Shown here: piece by piece, positions 24,832 to 32,757 of the stretch
How the letters are laid out: each line of letters starts with the position of its first letter
How positions within the stretch are numbered: position 1 is the stretch's first letter
Assembly: GCA_017993775.1 (NCBI GenBank)
Contig: JAGOMA010000033.1
Location: 1 to 55,088 of the forward strand
Origin: Chloroflexota bacterium
GTDB taxonomy: Bacteria > Chloroflexota > Anaerolineae > Promineifilales > Promineifilaceae
DNA: 55,088 nt
Direction: 5' to 3'
The notes under the pieces: model-generated
Seen by the model: the letters and a program-made list of their open reading frames with translations, nothing else
Told to the model about the DNA's origin: nothing
Database searches by the model: none
Translations under genes and position numbers: made by a program

Positions 24832-26652
24832 TTACTCATCGATTGGCCGAAAATGTAGGGCTTGCGCTACGGCCGTCGCCAATTCATGCATGCCCGGCGG
24901 TTTGTTTAGCCAGCCAACCGCGCTGATGTTTTGCAGCGTAAGCTGCCCGTCTTCCAGGGGGTGGCCGCTTATAATCACTGCGGGCACAGTCAGCCCGCGC
25001 TGCCGCATTGTTTGCAGCAATTTTTTGCCGCCCATTTCGGGCATAATCAGATCGCACAACAGCAAAGCGATGCCTGCGCGCGCCGCAGCCTGAATTGCTT
25101 TGTCGTCGGCCAGCACGGCTGCCGCCGGTTGTGCTAAAATTTCCAGCGCTTCCCGGCCGTTGGCGGCGGTCAATGGCAGATAATTTAGCATGGTTAGTGC
25201 GTTTGCCAGCGCCTCGCGCAAAGAATCATTGTCTTCTACAACCAGTATCACTTCGCCGTGTCCTTGAGGTGGGTTCGATTGGTAGACGGCCGTTCGTATC
25301 ATGGTTGGCGCGGTCAACAAAGGCAGGTAGATAGTAAAGGTTGTGCCCCGGCCAACTTCTGTTTGCACGTTGATGTGTCCGCGATGCTGTTTCGCAACCC
25401 CATACGCCTGGGCCAGGCCAAGCCCGCTGCCCTTGCCCGGTTCCTTGGTGGTGAAAAATGGCTCAAAGACGTGCGCCAGCGCCTCATCGGCAATGCCTGT
25501 GCCGGTATCGCTGACGGTTATCTGCGCCCAATTCGAGTCAGTCATGTCGGACAGCGGGGCGGGGTCGAAGGCGTCCAGCTGCAAGCAATCCAGGCAGATG
25601 TGCAGGTCGCCGCCGTTGGGCATCGCGTCGCGGGCATTCAGGGCCAGATTGGTGAACATTTGTTGTAGACGGGAGGGATCGGCATGGATGGTGCATTTGG
25701 CGGTCTGACCGCTGTACCGAATATTGATGGATTCTGGCAAAGTGCGCCGCCACAACCCGACCAGGCCTTCCAGCAAGAGCGCCAGGTCCAATTCACTGGT
25801 TTGCAGCACGGCGCGACGGCCGAAATCCAGAATTTGCTGCACCAGGTGGGCCGCGAGTGCGGTCTGCCGGTTGATGATTTCCAGGCGATCGTGAAGTTTG
25901 GGGGGCAGCTCTGGCGTGGCTAAACTCATCTCCCCATAGATGCTGATGACGGCCAGGATGTTGTTGAAATCATGGGCGATCCCTGCCGCCAACTGCCCGA
26001 CGGCCGCTAGTCGTTCTTGCTGCACAAGCTGCGCCTGGGCCAGGCGTAGTTCTTCGAGCGCGGCTTCCAGGTGGTCATGGCTTTCGCGCAGGGCCTTGGC
26101 TGCCAGTTTGCGCTCGGTAATATTGTTGATGGTGGCGCGGAAAACCGGTTCGCCGCTCTCATTTGGGACGATAACGCCAGTCAGCTCGGCCCAGAAGGTT
26201 GTGTTGTCGGCGTGGTTTAGCCGAAGTTCGCACGTCTGCGTTGGATGGCCGTCGATGAGGTGCCGGCGATACTGGTAATAAATGTCCTGGTCGAGCGGGA
26301 AGATGAAGTGGCTGAACGGCCGTTTCACCATCCCGCTTCGGGTAGCCCCCAACAAATTGGCCAGCGTGAGGTTGGCTTCCAGAACCAGACCAGATTCGCT
26401 CAGTGTCATGTAACCCACCGGGGCCAGATCATACAGATCAAAATACCGCGCTCGTGATGTTTCCAGTTCTATTTGCGTGCGGCGCAGTTCTTCATTTTGC
26501 ATCTCCAGTTCTATCTGGTGCACTTGCAGTTCATGCAATAATTCTTGCCTTGCCTCAGGCGATAGGACATCTGCATTTTGGGGCTGAGTGGCGGCGATGG
26601 CTTCGGCGCGCTGCCGCATTGCCTGAGTAGAATTTATCTCTGGTTGGTTCAT
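24832..26652 (-). CDS. PAS hybrid histidine kinase with C-terminal receiver
   Basis: A 606-residue soluble kinase. Residues 30-68 form a coiled coil (HELQVHQIELEMQNEELRR), followed by a PAS domain (about 70-185). HisKA has H227 in GQLAAGIAHDFNN, then a HATPase with NLALNARDAM, DTGTGIA and GSGLGLAQ. The receiver (about 475-600) has an acidic pair in VVEDND and LLCDLIMPEMGG with the phospho-acceptor Asp; NKP supplies the Lys. An Ala-rich insertion (AQPAAAVLADDKAIQAAARAG) lengthens the receiver before its acceptor. The gene begins 23 bases after the CheB-CheR-PAS gene stops, so the two should work together. Confidence 0.93.
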   Translation of the reverse strand: MNQPEINSTQAMRQRAEAIAATQPQNADVLSPEARQELLHELQVHQIELEMQNEELRRTQIELETSRARYFDLYDLAPVGYMTLSESGLVLEANLTLANLLGATRSGMVKRPFSHFIFPLDQDIYYQYRRHLIDGHPTQTCELRLNHADNTTFWAELTGVIVPNESGEPVFRATINNITERKLAAKALRESHDHLEAALEELRLAQAQLVQQERLAAVGQLAAGIAHDFNNILAVISIYGEMSLATPELPPKLHDRLEIINRQTALAAHLVQQILDFGRRAVLQTSELDLALLLEGLVGLWRRTLPESINIRYSGQTAKCTIHADPSRLQQMFTNLALNARDAMPNGGDLHICLDCLQLDAFDPAPLSDMTDSNWAQITVSDTGTGIADEALAHVFEPFFTTKEPGKGSGLGLAQAYGVAKQHRGHINVQTEVGRGTTFTIYLPLLTAPTMIRTAVYQSNPPQGHGEVILVVEDNDSLREALANALTMLNYLPLTAANGREALEILAQPAAAVLADDKAIQAAARAGIALLLCDLIMPEMGGKKLLQTMRQRGLTVPAVIISGHPLEDGQLTLQNISAVGWLNKPPGMHELATAVAQALHFRPIDE

Positions 26653-26675
26653 GGGCCTGCTCGTCTTCGCGTGTT

Positions 26676-29600
26676 CTATTTGGCGGCCAAATTTAATTGT
26701 TTTTCGGTGGTAGCCATTGCGTAAGGGTCGCCTTTCTCATTGATAAGCGCAGTGATCGTCATCCAGATGGTAATAATCCGGCCATCTTTATGCAAACGAT
26801 TTGTGCGATATGGCTCCAAAAGTTCGCTTTTACGAAGCCGTTGGACCCGGTCTATTTCTTGTTCTTGCAGCTCTTGGGGAATTCGGTCACGGCCGTTCAT
26901 CTGCAGCGCTTCAGGCTCGCTCCAGCCATAGAGTTTTTCCGCTGCCGGGTTCCAGGCCAGGGTACGCCCATCAAAATCCTGCAAGGTGATGGCGTCGTGG
27001 GCGTCGCGCACCACCACAGACAGACGTTGCAGCGATTCCGCCTTTTTGAGGCGCGTGATGTTTACAAAAGTGATGACGGCGCCCTCAATGACATTTTGTT
27101 GGGTGCGATACGGCCGTATGTTCAGCATATACCAGAGGCCCGTTTGGGTTTCCACTTCAATCTCTTTGGGCACCAGGGTGTCCAGCACAGCCTGCACATC
27201 GGCTACCAAATTGTCGTAACCAACCAGATTGGAGGTAATGTGGCCCACCGGTCGACCGATGTCTGTGGGAATAAGGTGGATGAGATGCGTTACGGTCGGG
27301 GTAAAGCGTTGGATATGCAGTTGATGGTCTACAAACACAGTGCCGACGCCGGTGCCGGCCAGCAGGTTGTTCATGTCGTTGTTCATGCGCGATAGTTCGA
27401 CCACCCGCTGTTGCAGTTCAGCGTTGACGGTAGAGAGTTCTTCATTGACCGATTGCAGTTCTTCTTTGGAGGTTTCCAGTTCTTCATTGGTAGACTGAAG
27501 TTCTTCGTTGACCGATTGCAGCTCCTCATTGGTGGATTTTAGCTCTTCGTTGGTCGTTTCCATCTCTTCGACAGCAGTTTGCAGATATTCTTCTTTGGCG
27601 CGCAGCTCTTGTTCCAGCGTTGTAATGAGTGTTTCGCTTTCGCTGGTGGATCGGGGTTCGCCGGGGTCGGCGGCGACAAGTTGTACGGCCGTTTCCTCTT
27701 TTGGCCCTATCCCTTGCTCCAGAACCACCAGGTACAGCTCTTTGTTGTTGATGAAGGTGGTTGGTTGCACAGTGAGATCGATGACGGAAAAACCGCCGTT
27801 TGTTTTCACCTGCAAGCCAGGGCGGGTCACCAGGATGTTTTCGGCTGCTGCTTTATGCAGAGCGGAGGTTAACGGCCGTCGCAGCCCTTCGCGGGCCATG
27901 GCCAGGATATTGTTGATGCCTGTTTCGCCAGTGGCAGGTTCCAGGTAGCGACCGGTACGGCCGTGAATATAGAAAATGTCTCCCTGGGCATTCACCAGCA
28001 CGGCGGCCGGGGTAAACTCGGTGAGCAGAATTTGTTCGATCAGTTTCCGCAGAGGTTGTTTGTCTGAACTTTGCGTTTTGATTAACGGCCGTGCGGCCGC
28101 GCGTATAACTGTCGCCGATGGCATTAGCGATACCAGATTCGGGTAGCCTATGTCCAGCAACTCTTCCTGACGCTGGTACAATTTCCATTTGCGATCCAGC
28201 GTGGCGAAAAGTTGGATAAATTCGCCCACACTCTCCGAACTGCCCAAAAAGAGCAGCCCCCCATGATTCAACGCATAATGAAACAACGGAATCAGTTTTT
28301 TCTGCAATTCCCCATTCAAGTAAATGAGCAAATTGCGGCAGCTGATCAGGTCTATCCGGGAAAACGGCGGCGCTTGCAGCAAATCATGTTCAGAAAAAAC
28401 CAGCATATCGCGAATGTTTTTTTCAATCCGGTAAGTGTCATTTTCCGTCTCGCGCACAAAAAAGCGGGCCAATCGTTCCTCAGAAACATCTGCCTCAATG
28501 CTCGACGGATAAATGCCTGCCCGCGCCGTGGCAATTGCCCGACTGTCGATGTCGGTGGCAAAAATCTGCACCTTAAAATTTTGCCGCTGCGCCTCCATCT
28601 GCTCTCGCAGCAAAATGGCAATGGAGTACGCTTCCTCTCCGGTAGAGCAGCCCGGAACCCAAACCCGCACCAATGTCCCGGCCGGCTTATTGGCCAGGAT
28701 GTGGGTCACAATATGCTCCGCCAACGCGTTGAACGCTTCCGGGTCACGGAAAAAATGAGTCACCCCAATCAGCAAATCCTGATAAAGCGCGTCGACCTCG
28801 GCGGGGCTTTGCTGCAGAAAACGTATATATTGCTCCACCTCTTTAATCTGGTGAACCGCCATGCGCCGTTCGATACGGCGGGTGATCGTATTCAGTTTAT
28901 ACTGCGAAAAGTCATGGCCGGTTTGGGCGCGCAGGAGAATGAATATCTTCTCCAGCCCGTTTTCCTTAGGACTGACTACCAGGGCCGGGCGCGATTTTCG
29001 CCCAAAAGCATGGGCGGTAAAAGCGATCAGTTGGGCCGGCATCTCTGACGGCGGCAACACATAATCCACCATGCCAGTGGCGATGGCGCTGCGCGGCATC
29101 CCGTCAAACTCGGTTGAGTCCGGCGACTGGGCCATCGCCATGCCGCCGGCTTCCTTGATCGCCCGCAGTCCCAGCGCGCCATCGCTGCCCGTTCCTGACA
29201 GTACAATGCAGATGGCCCGCTCTTGTTGGTTTTGGGCCAGGGAGCGAAAAAAGAAATCGATCGGCAGTCGCAGCCCGTGGCTGGCGTCTAGCTCTAGCAG
29301 GTGCAGTTTGCCGTTCAGAAAGGCCATGTCTCGATTGGGCGGGATGATATAGGCGCAGTTCGGCTCGACCAGTATGCCGTCTTCAACTTCATAAACTTGC
29401 ATCCGCGTGTAACGTCTGACCAGCTCTACCAGCAGACTTTTGTGGTTTGGCGACAGGTGCTGCACCAGGATAAAGGCCATGCCGGGATCAACATCGGCTG
29501 GCATAGCCGCAAAAAACGCCTCAAACGCCGCCAATCCGCCGGCCGAAGCGCCAATGCCGACGACAGGAAAACCGGCCGGTTGTTCGGTGGCGTGTGGTTC

Positions 29601-29690
29601 ATCTATTCTGGCGTTTTCAGGTGGTGTGGATGCTGGTTCTTGAGGGATGTTTGTATCTGATTGCTTGTCAGGGTGATTCTTGCGTTTCAT
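26676..29690 (-). CDS. CheB-CheR-PAS fusion protein
   Basis: The 1004-residue product (start at MKRKNHP, preceded by GGAG) contains a CheB methylesterase domain with catalytic S49 (GIGASAGG), H78 (VQHLSPNH) and D170 (SGTGSDGALG), without the usual receiver. A CheR methyltransferase domain at about 240-520 follows, with VWVPGCSTGEEAYSIA for S-adenosylmethionine, FATDID and ISCRNLLIYL. A linker and a long coiled coil of NEEL repeats (about 690-770, TNEELKSTNEELQSVNEEL) lead to a PAS_10-type domain and a final PAS domain. No kinase is attached. The next gene encodes a PAS kinase. Such fusions usually signal outside classical chemotaxis; no chemoreceptor gene is in the window. Confidence 0.93.
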   Translation of the reverse strand: MKRKNHPDKQSDTNIPQEPASTPPENARIDEPHATEQPAGFPVVGIGASAGGLAAFEAFFAAMPADVDPGMAFILVQHLSPNHKSLLVELVRRYTRMQVYEVEDGILVEPNCAYIIPPNRDMAFLNGKLHLLELDASHGLRLPIDFFFRSLAQNQQERAICIVLSGTGSDGALGLRAIKEAGGMAMAQSPDSTEFDGMPRSAIATGMVDYVLPPSEMPAQLIAFTAHAFGRKSRPALVVSPKENGLEKIFILLRAQTGHDFSQYKLNTITRRIERRMAVHQIKEVEQYIRFLQQSPAEVDALYQDLLIGVTHFFRDPEAFNALAEHIVTHILANKPAGTLVRVWVPGCSTGEEAYSIAILLREQMEAQRQNFKVQIFATDIDSRAIATARAGIYPSSIEADVSEERLARFFVRETENDTYRIEKNIRDMLVFSEHDLLQAPPFSRIDLISCRNLLIYLNGELQKKLIPLFHYALNHGGLLFLGSSESVGEFIQLFATLDRKWKLYQRQEELLDIGYPNLVSLMPSATVIRAAARPLIKTQSSDKQPLRKLIEQILLTEFTPAAVLVNAQGDIFYIHGRTGRYLEPATGETGINNILAMAREGLRRPLTSALHKAAAENILVTRPGLQVKTNGGFSVIDLTVQPTTFINNKELYLVVLEQGIGPKEETAVQLVAADPGEPRSTSESETLITTLEQELRAKEEYLQTAVEEMETTNEELKSTNEELQSVNEELQSTNEELETSKEELQSVNEELSTVNAELQQRVVELSRMNNDMNNLLAGTGVGTVFVDHQLHIQRFTPTVTHLIHLIPTDIGRPVGHITSNLVGYDNLVADVQAVLDTLVPKEIEVETQTGLWYMLNIRPYRTQQNVIEGAVITFVNITRLKKAESLQRLSVVVRDAHDAITLQDFDGRTLAWNPAAEKLYGWSEPEALQMNGRDRIPQELQEQEIDRVQRLRKSELLEPYRTNRLHKDGRIITIWMTITALINEKGDPYAMATTEKQLNLAAK

Positions 29691-29892
29691 GTTTAATCTC
29701 CAGGGGGCGGGCTCAACCGTTAGAAACATTATACTGTAGAACTGCTTAAAAGATAGGAAGACAGGAGTGTATTCAGGGCAGTTGGCTTCTGTGGGGCTAG
29801 ACCGCGAGGGGGGATGGCTTCTGCTTGCGCCGTGTCATGACATCGTCTTATTGTGATAAAGGGCGGCGCGCCAGCCATCCGGGATTTGCGTG

Positions 29893-29914
29893 TATAATGG
29901 CGAAAATTTTCGCC
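29893..29914 (+). promoter_or_regulatory. -10 box followed by a perfect 16-bp palindrome
   Basis: TATAAT at 29893-29898 is followed at once by GGCGAAAATTTTCGCC (29899-29914), a perfect palindrome at the expected transcription start. This fits a repressor operator for the Cys-cluster gene starting at 29927. The -35 region is weak. The arrangement argues against the in-frame ATG at 29897, which would lie upstream of the transcript start. Confidence 0.5.
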
Positions 29915-29926
29915 GGATCATATTTT

Positions 29927-30184
29927 ATGGAGTGTCGTATTGGCTGCGGGGCTTGCTGCATTGCCCCTTCCATTTCATCCCCCATTCCCGGGATGCCGCA
30001 GGGCAAACCGGCTGGCGTGCGCTGCATCCAGCTCTCGCCGGATAATCGCTGCCTGTTGTTTGGTCGCCCGGAACGGCCGTCTGTGTGCGGCCGTTTGCAG
30101 CCCAGCCTGGAAATGTGCCATGAAACCGACGCCGAAGCGCTGCAATTTTTGACGACTTTGGAGCTGGTTACCCGCCCTGATTGA
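29927..30184 (+). CDS. YkgJ-family cysteine-cluster protein
   Basis: From the ATG at 29927 the product has 85 residues, the usual length of this family. It reads MECRIGCGACCIAPSISSPI, then GVRCIQL, NRCLLF, SVCGRL and EMCHET, giving the CxxxCGACC plus later Cys pattern of YkgJ-like proteins thought to hold zinc or an iron-sulfur cluster. Longer in-frame starts would add residues that resemble no family member. Its function is unknown in general. The gene stands alone between a divergent CheB-CheR gene and a convergent acetyltransferase gene, with its own -10 box and palindrome. Confidence 0.88.
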   Translation: MECRIGCGACCIAPSISSPIPGMPQGKPAGVRCIQLSPDNRCLLFGRPERPSVCGRLQPSLEMCHETDAEALQFLTTLELVTRPD

Positions 30185-30195
30185 CAAGTTGTTGC

Positions 30196-31173
30196 TCAAA
30201 TCAGGGGTTTTTCCCACACCAGCCATCCGGGCAGCGGCCGGTAGCCCAACTTTTTGTTTAGGGTGAGGATGGGCGGGTTGGCGGTGTCGTTGTGTGTGCG
30301 CGCTTCGGTGAAACCATGAGACTTCAGATAGCGAAATGACGCCAGCTTCATCGCCGTGGCCAGATTGTGGCCGCGATGTTCGCGCAGCACGCCGGTCATG
30401 CCGGTGATGGCGATGGCGTTGGGCAGCAGTTCCAAAGAAGTCATGCCCACCATGCGCTCGCCTTGCCGGGCAATAAAGATTGCGTTGGGGTCGGTGTTGG
30501 GCGCGCTGAGGAATTGGGTGCGAAAGTTGTCGTAATTGGGTTTGGCGCGGTCCTCGCCGGGAAAAGGCACGTCCACAATGGTAGCCGCAAACACTTCGTA
30601 GAGGTGTAAATCAGCGTCCGGGTCTGTCTGGCGGGCTTCGGCGAGCGTGATAATTTGATAACCTGCGCCTGTGGCCTGGTCTTCGGCGATGCGGAAGGGT
30701 AAATCATCGAAGGCCGGTATGTCCAGCGCCGCTTCAAAGCGGATGCCAATTTGGGTAAAGCCGGATTTTTCCAGGAAGCGGATTGCGCCTGAGTGGTCTT
30801 CTTTGCAGTCGGTGCGTAATTTTGTGGCGCCTTGTGCGGCGGCGAAGGGGGCAACGGCCGTAAACAAAGCTTGCCCAATACCCTTCTGCTGCCACTCAGG
30901 ATCGACGGCGATAAATATAGCGTAGGTATTTAACTGATCTGACCAGAACGGCCGTTGGCACTCTCCAAACCCCACCACTTGTCCATCTTCTGTTTCAGCA
31001 ACACGCCGCAGCCTGGGGTTATCGGCCGGATACGTCTGTTCCCAATGTTCATTTTGTTCCAGCGTCGATGGTTCATCCGGATAAATGCGGTTGATGGTGG
31101 TTGTCAGGGGAGCAACGTCTCGCGGCTCAAACGCGCGGAGGCTAAATTTTAGGGCAGGATTGCTTACAGTCAT
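30196..31173 (-). CDS. Double-GNAT acetyltransferase
   Basis: The 325-residue protein has two GNAT folds. In the first (about 10-150), IFIAVDPEWQQKGIGQALF holds the acetyl-CoA pyrophosphate loop Q/RxxGxG/A (QQKGIG), and AIRFLEKSGFTQIG ends the domain. In the second (about 165-325), MTGVLREHRGHNLATAMKLASF is the related loop (REHRGHNLA) and PILTLNKKLGYRPLPG closes it. Tandem GNAT proteins of this type include the mycothiol synthase and Eis-like branches. The substrate cannot be read from the sequence. It is single, converging on the Cys-cluster gene. Confidence 0.88.
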   Translation of the reverse strand: MTVSNPALKFSLRAFEPRDVAPLTTTINRIYPDEPSTLEQNEHWEQTYPADNPRLRRVAETEDGQVVGFGECQRPFWSDQLNTYAIFIAVDPEWQQKGIGQALFTAVAPFAAAQGATKLRTDCKEDHSGAIRFLEKSGFTQIGIRFEAALDIPAFDDLPFRIAEDQATGAGYQIITLAEARQTDPDADLHLYEVFAATIVDVPFPGEDRAKPNYDNFRTQFLSAPNTDPNAIFIARQGERMVGMTSLELLPNAIAITGMTGVLREHRGHNLATAMKLASFRYLKSHGFTEARTHNDTANPPILTLNKKLGYRPLPGWLVWEKPLI

Positions 31174-31439
31174 AACACACCTTTTCTGAGGAATGGTTTA
31201 TTTGTGCCATCTTACAATTAAATCATCCCTTGTGGCAACTGCATCGCCGAAGCGTTGTCAGAATGACCTCAGCCAACTCTTGACCGCTGCACAATGTTTA
31301 AGCTTGAGCCTCCCTGGAAAATAAGTTAACGCAGAGAAGCACAGAAGCAGAGGGAAATCGGCGCGATCAGCGTCATCTGCTGATTTTGATTTGTGGTGGT
31401 GGGTTGGCTACTCATGAAGTCTCCTGAAAAAAGACTTTT

Positions 31440-31523
31440 TAACCGCAGAGAGAGCGCAGCGAGCGCGGAGGTTTTTTTCTGGAGATTTTTGCCCTCCGCG
31501 TCCTCCTCGCCCTCCGCGGTTAG
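31440..31523. repeat. AACCGCAGAG...CCGCGGTT intergenic palindromic repeat
   Basis: Within the 572-bp gene-free spacer 31174-31745, TAACCGCAGAGAG and the near-complement CCCTCCGCGGTTA bound an 84-bp GC-rich segment with internal GCG/GAGG repeats. A partial relative (AACGCAGAGAAGCACAGAAGCAGAG) starts at 31328. A fragment resembling the TGTCATTCTGAG element of 2753-2956 lies near 31258. I see no gene in the spacer. Its last 80 bases are AT-rich and may hold the modA promoter. Repeats with this wording recur between genes in many Chloroflexi and cyanobacteria. Confidence 0.6.
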
Positions 31524-31745
31524 TTTTTCAGTGGTCTCAAATCTTTGTTGCTATTCACAATCAGAGTCATGGTTTTTCGATTCATGGAAAGCTGCCCTGC
31601 TACAATATCAGTCAGTTACACAACTGCCGGATATGCAGCCCGGTAGTTGTTGTTTGAATTGTGGCTAATAATTATTTTGCAAACAACTACTAAAATTGCT
31701 TTTGTAAAAGATTCCCGGCTTCACCGCCGCTAGAAGGAGAAAATC

Positions 31746-32540
31746 ATGACCGCCAAATTTGGACTGATCTTGTTCATCTTGATGGGGCTGGGAGGATGCG
31801 GCCTGGTTCGGCCGGAGGCAAACGCAACTCCGCCACAAGAAATTACTGTCTTTGCCGCCTCGTCGCTTACGGAAGCGTTTCAAGAGGCGGCCAAAGCGTT
31901 TGAGGCGCAACATCCGGACATCCGGGTGGCGCTGAATTTTGCCGGGTCTTCGCAGTTGGCGGCCCAACTAAGCGAAGGCATTCCGGCGGATGTATTCGCC
32001 TCGGCAAACGAGGCACAAATGCAGGCGGGCATCGATATGGGCCGCATTCAGGCGGGAGCTGAGGCGAACTTCGTTTCCAATCGTCTGGCGGTTATCGTGC
32101 CGGTAGATAATCCGGCCAACCTGTTTGCGCTGGAAGACCTGGCCAAACCGGGCGTGAAGCTGATTCTGGCGGTAGAGGGTGTGCCGGTACGCGACTATAC
32201 CGACCAGATTGTCGGACGGATGCCGACGGATTTTCAGGCGTCATTTTACGCCAACCTGGTGTCTGAAGAGGATAATGTGCGGCAAGTGGCGGCAAAAGTT
32301 GCCTTGGGAGAGGCTGACGCGGGCATTGTGTACACATCGGATGTGACGCCAGAGATTGCCAATCGGGTTTTACAAATCGCTGTTCCTGATGCCCAAAACG
32401 TGGTTGCTGTGTACCCGATTGCGCCGTTGGCTGACGCGCCGCACCCGGCGGCGGCGCAAGAATTCATCAACTTTATCCTCAGCCCGGAGGGTCAGATGAT
32501 TTTATTGCGTTGGGGGTTTAATCCGCCGCCGGGTATCTAA
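31746..32540 (+). CDS. modA: Molybdate-type ABC substrate-binding lipoprotein (ModA)
   Basis: A 264-residue lipoprotein with signal peptide and lipobox GLGGC (Cys at about residue 18). The mature start, ITVFAASSLTEAFQEAAKAF, and FAGSSQLAAQLSEGIPADVFASAN match ModA, including the serines that hold the oxyanion. The C-terminal half (GEADAGIVYTSDVTPEI and HPAAAQEFINFILSPEGQ) also fits. AGAAGGAG precedes the ATG. No modB or modC follows: after a palindromic terminator, the next gene is a peptide-type permease fusion. The lipoprotein must use a permease encoded elsewhere, or bind a different oxyanion such as tungstate. It contains no ACGGCCGT. Confidence 0.9.
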   Translation: MTAKFGLILFILMGLGGCGLVRPEANATPPQEITVFAASSLTEAFQEAAKAFEAQHPDIRVALNFAGSSQLAAQLSEGIPADVFASANEAQMQAGIDMGRIQAGAEANFVSNRLAVIVPVDNPANLFALEDLAKPGVKLILAVEGVPVRDYTDQIVGRMPTDFQASFYANLVSEEDNVRQVAAKVALGEADAGIVYTSDVTPEIANRVLQIAVPDAQNVVAVYPIAPLADAPHPAAAQEFINFILSPEGQMILLRWGFNPPPGI

Positions 32541-32542
32541 AC

Positions 32543-32602
32543 AGACCCCAAGGGTTTGCTCCTGAGATTTTGGATTATTGGGGTATTAAACCCTTGGGGT
32601 CT
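32543..32602 (+). terminator. Palindromic terminator-like element after modA
   Basis: AGACCCCAAGGGTTT and its perfect complement AAACCCTTGGGGTCT (15 bp) enclose a 30-base loop just after the modA stop. No long T-run follows. It shares the AGACC...GGTCT ends and the TTGCTC loop start with the element at 5476, so it is a family member rather than a one-off terminator. Confidence 0.6.
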
Positions 32603-32757
32603 TGCCAGAGAAACCTAAACAGGTATCAATCTGATACAATCGGAGGCATGGGAAAATGGGCTGTTGGCTTGGGATGGTGGGGGTACGGCCGTTGGCTTGA
32701 TTTGCGCCTTTGGAATATGTTGTGAAACAGACTTTGGCTGACCTCCCTTTGGAAAAT

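Noticed and set aside
27400..27570. Regular repeats of about 21-30 bases, suggestive of a CRISPR-like array
   Set aside because: They encode the NEEL heptads of the CheB-CheR-PAS coiled coil in frame, without spacers or conserved full repeats.
28212..29048. Plus-strand open frame of 278 codons opposite the CheB-CheR gene
   Set aside because: Antisense to catalytic CheB/CheR motifs; no domain or start signals.
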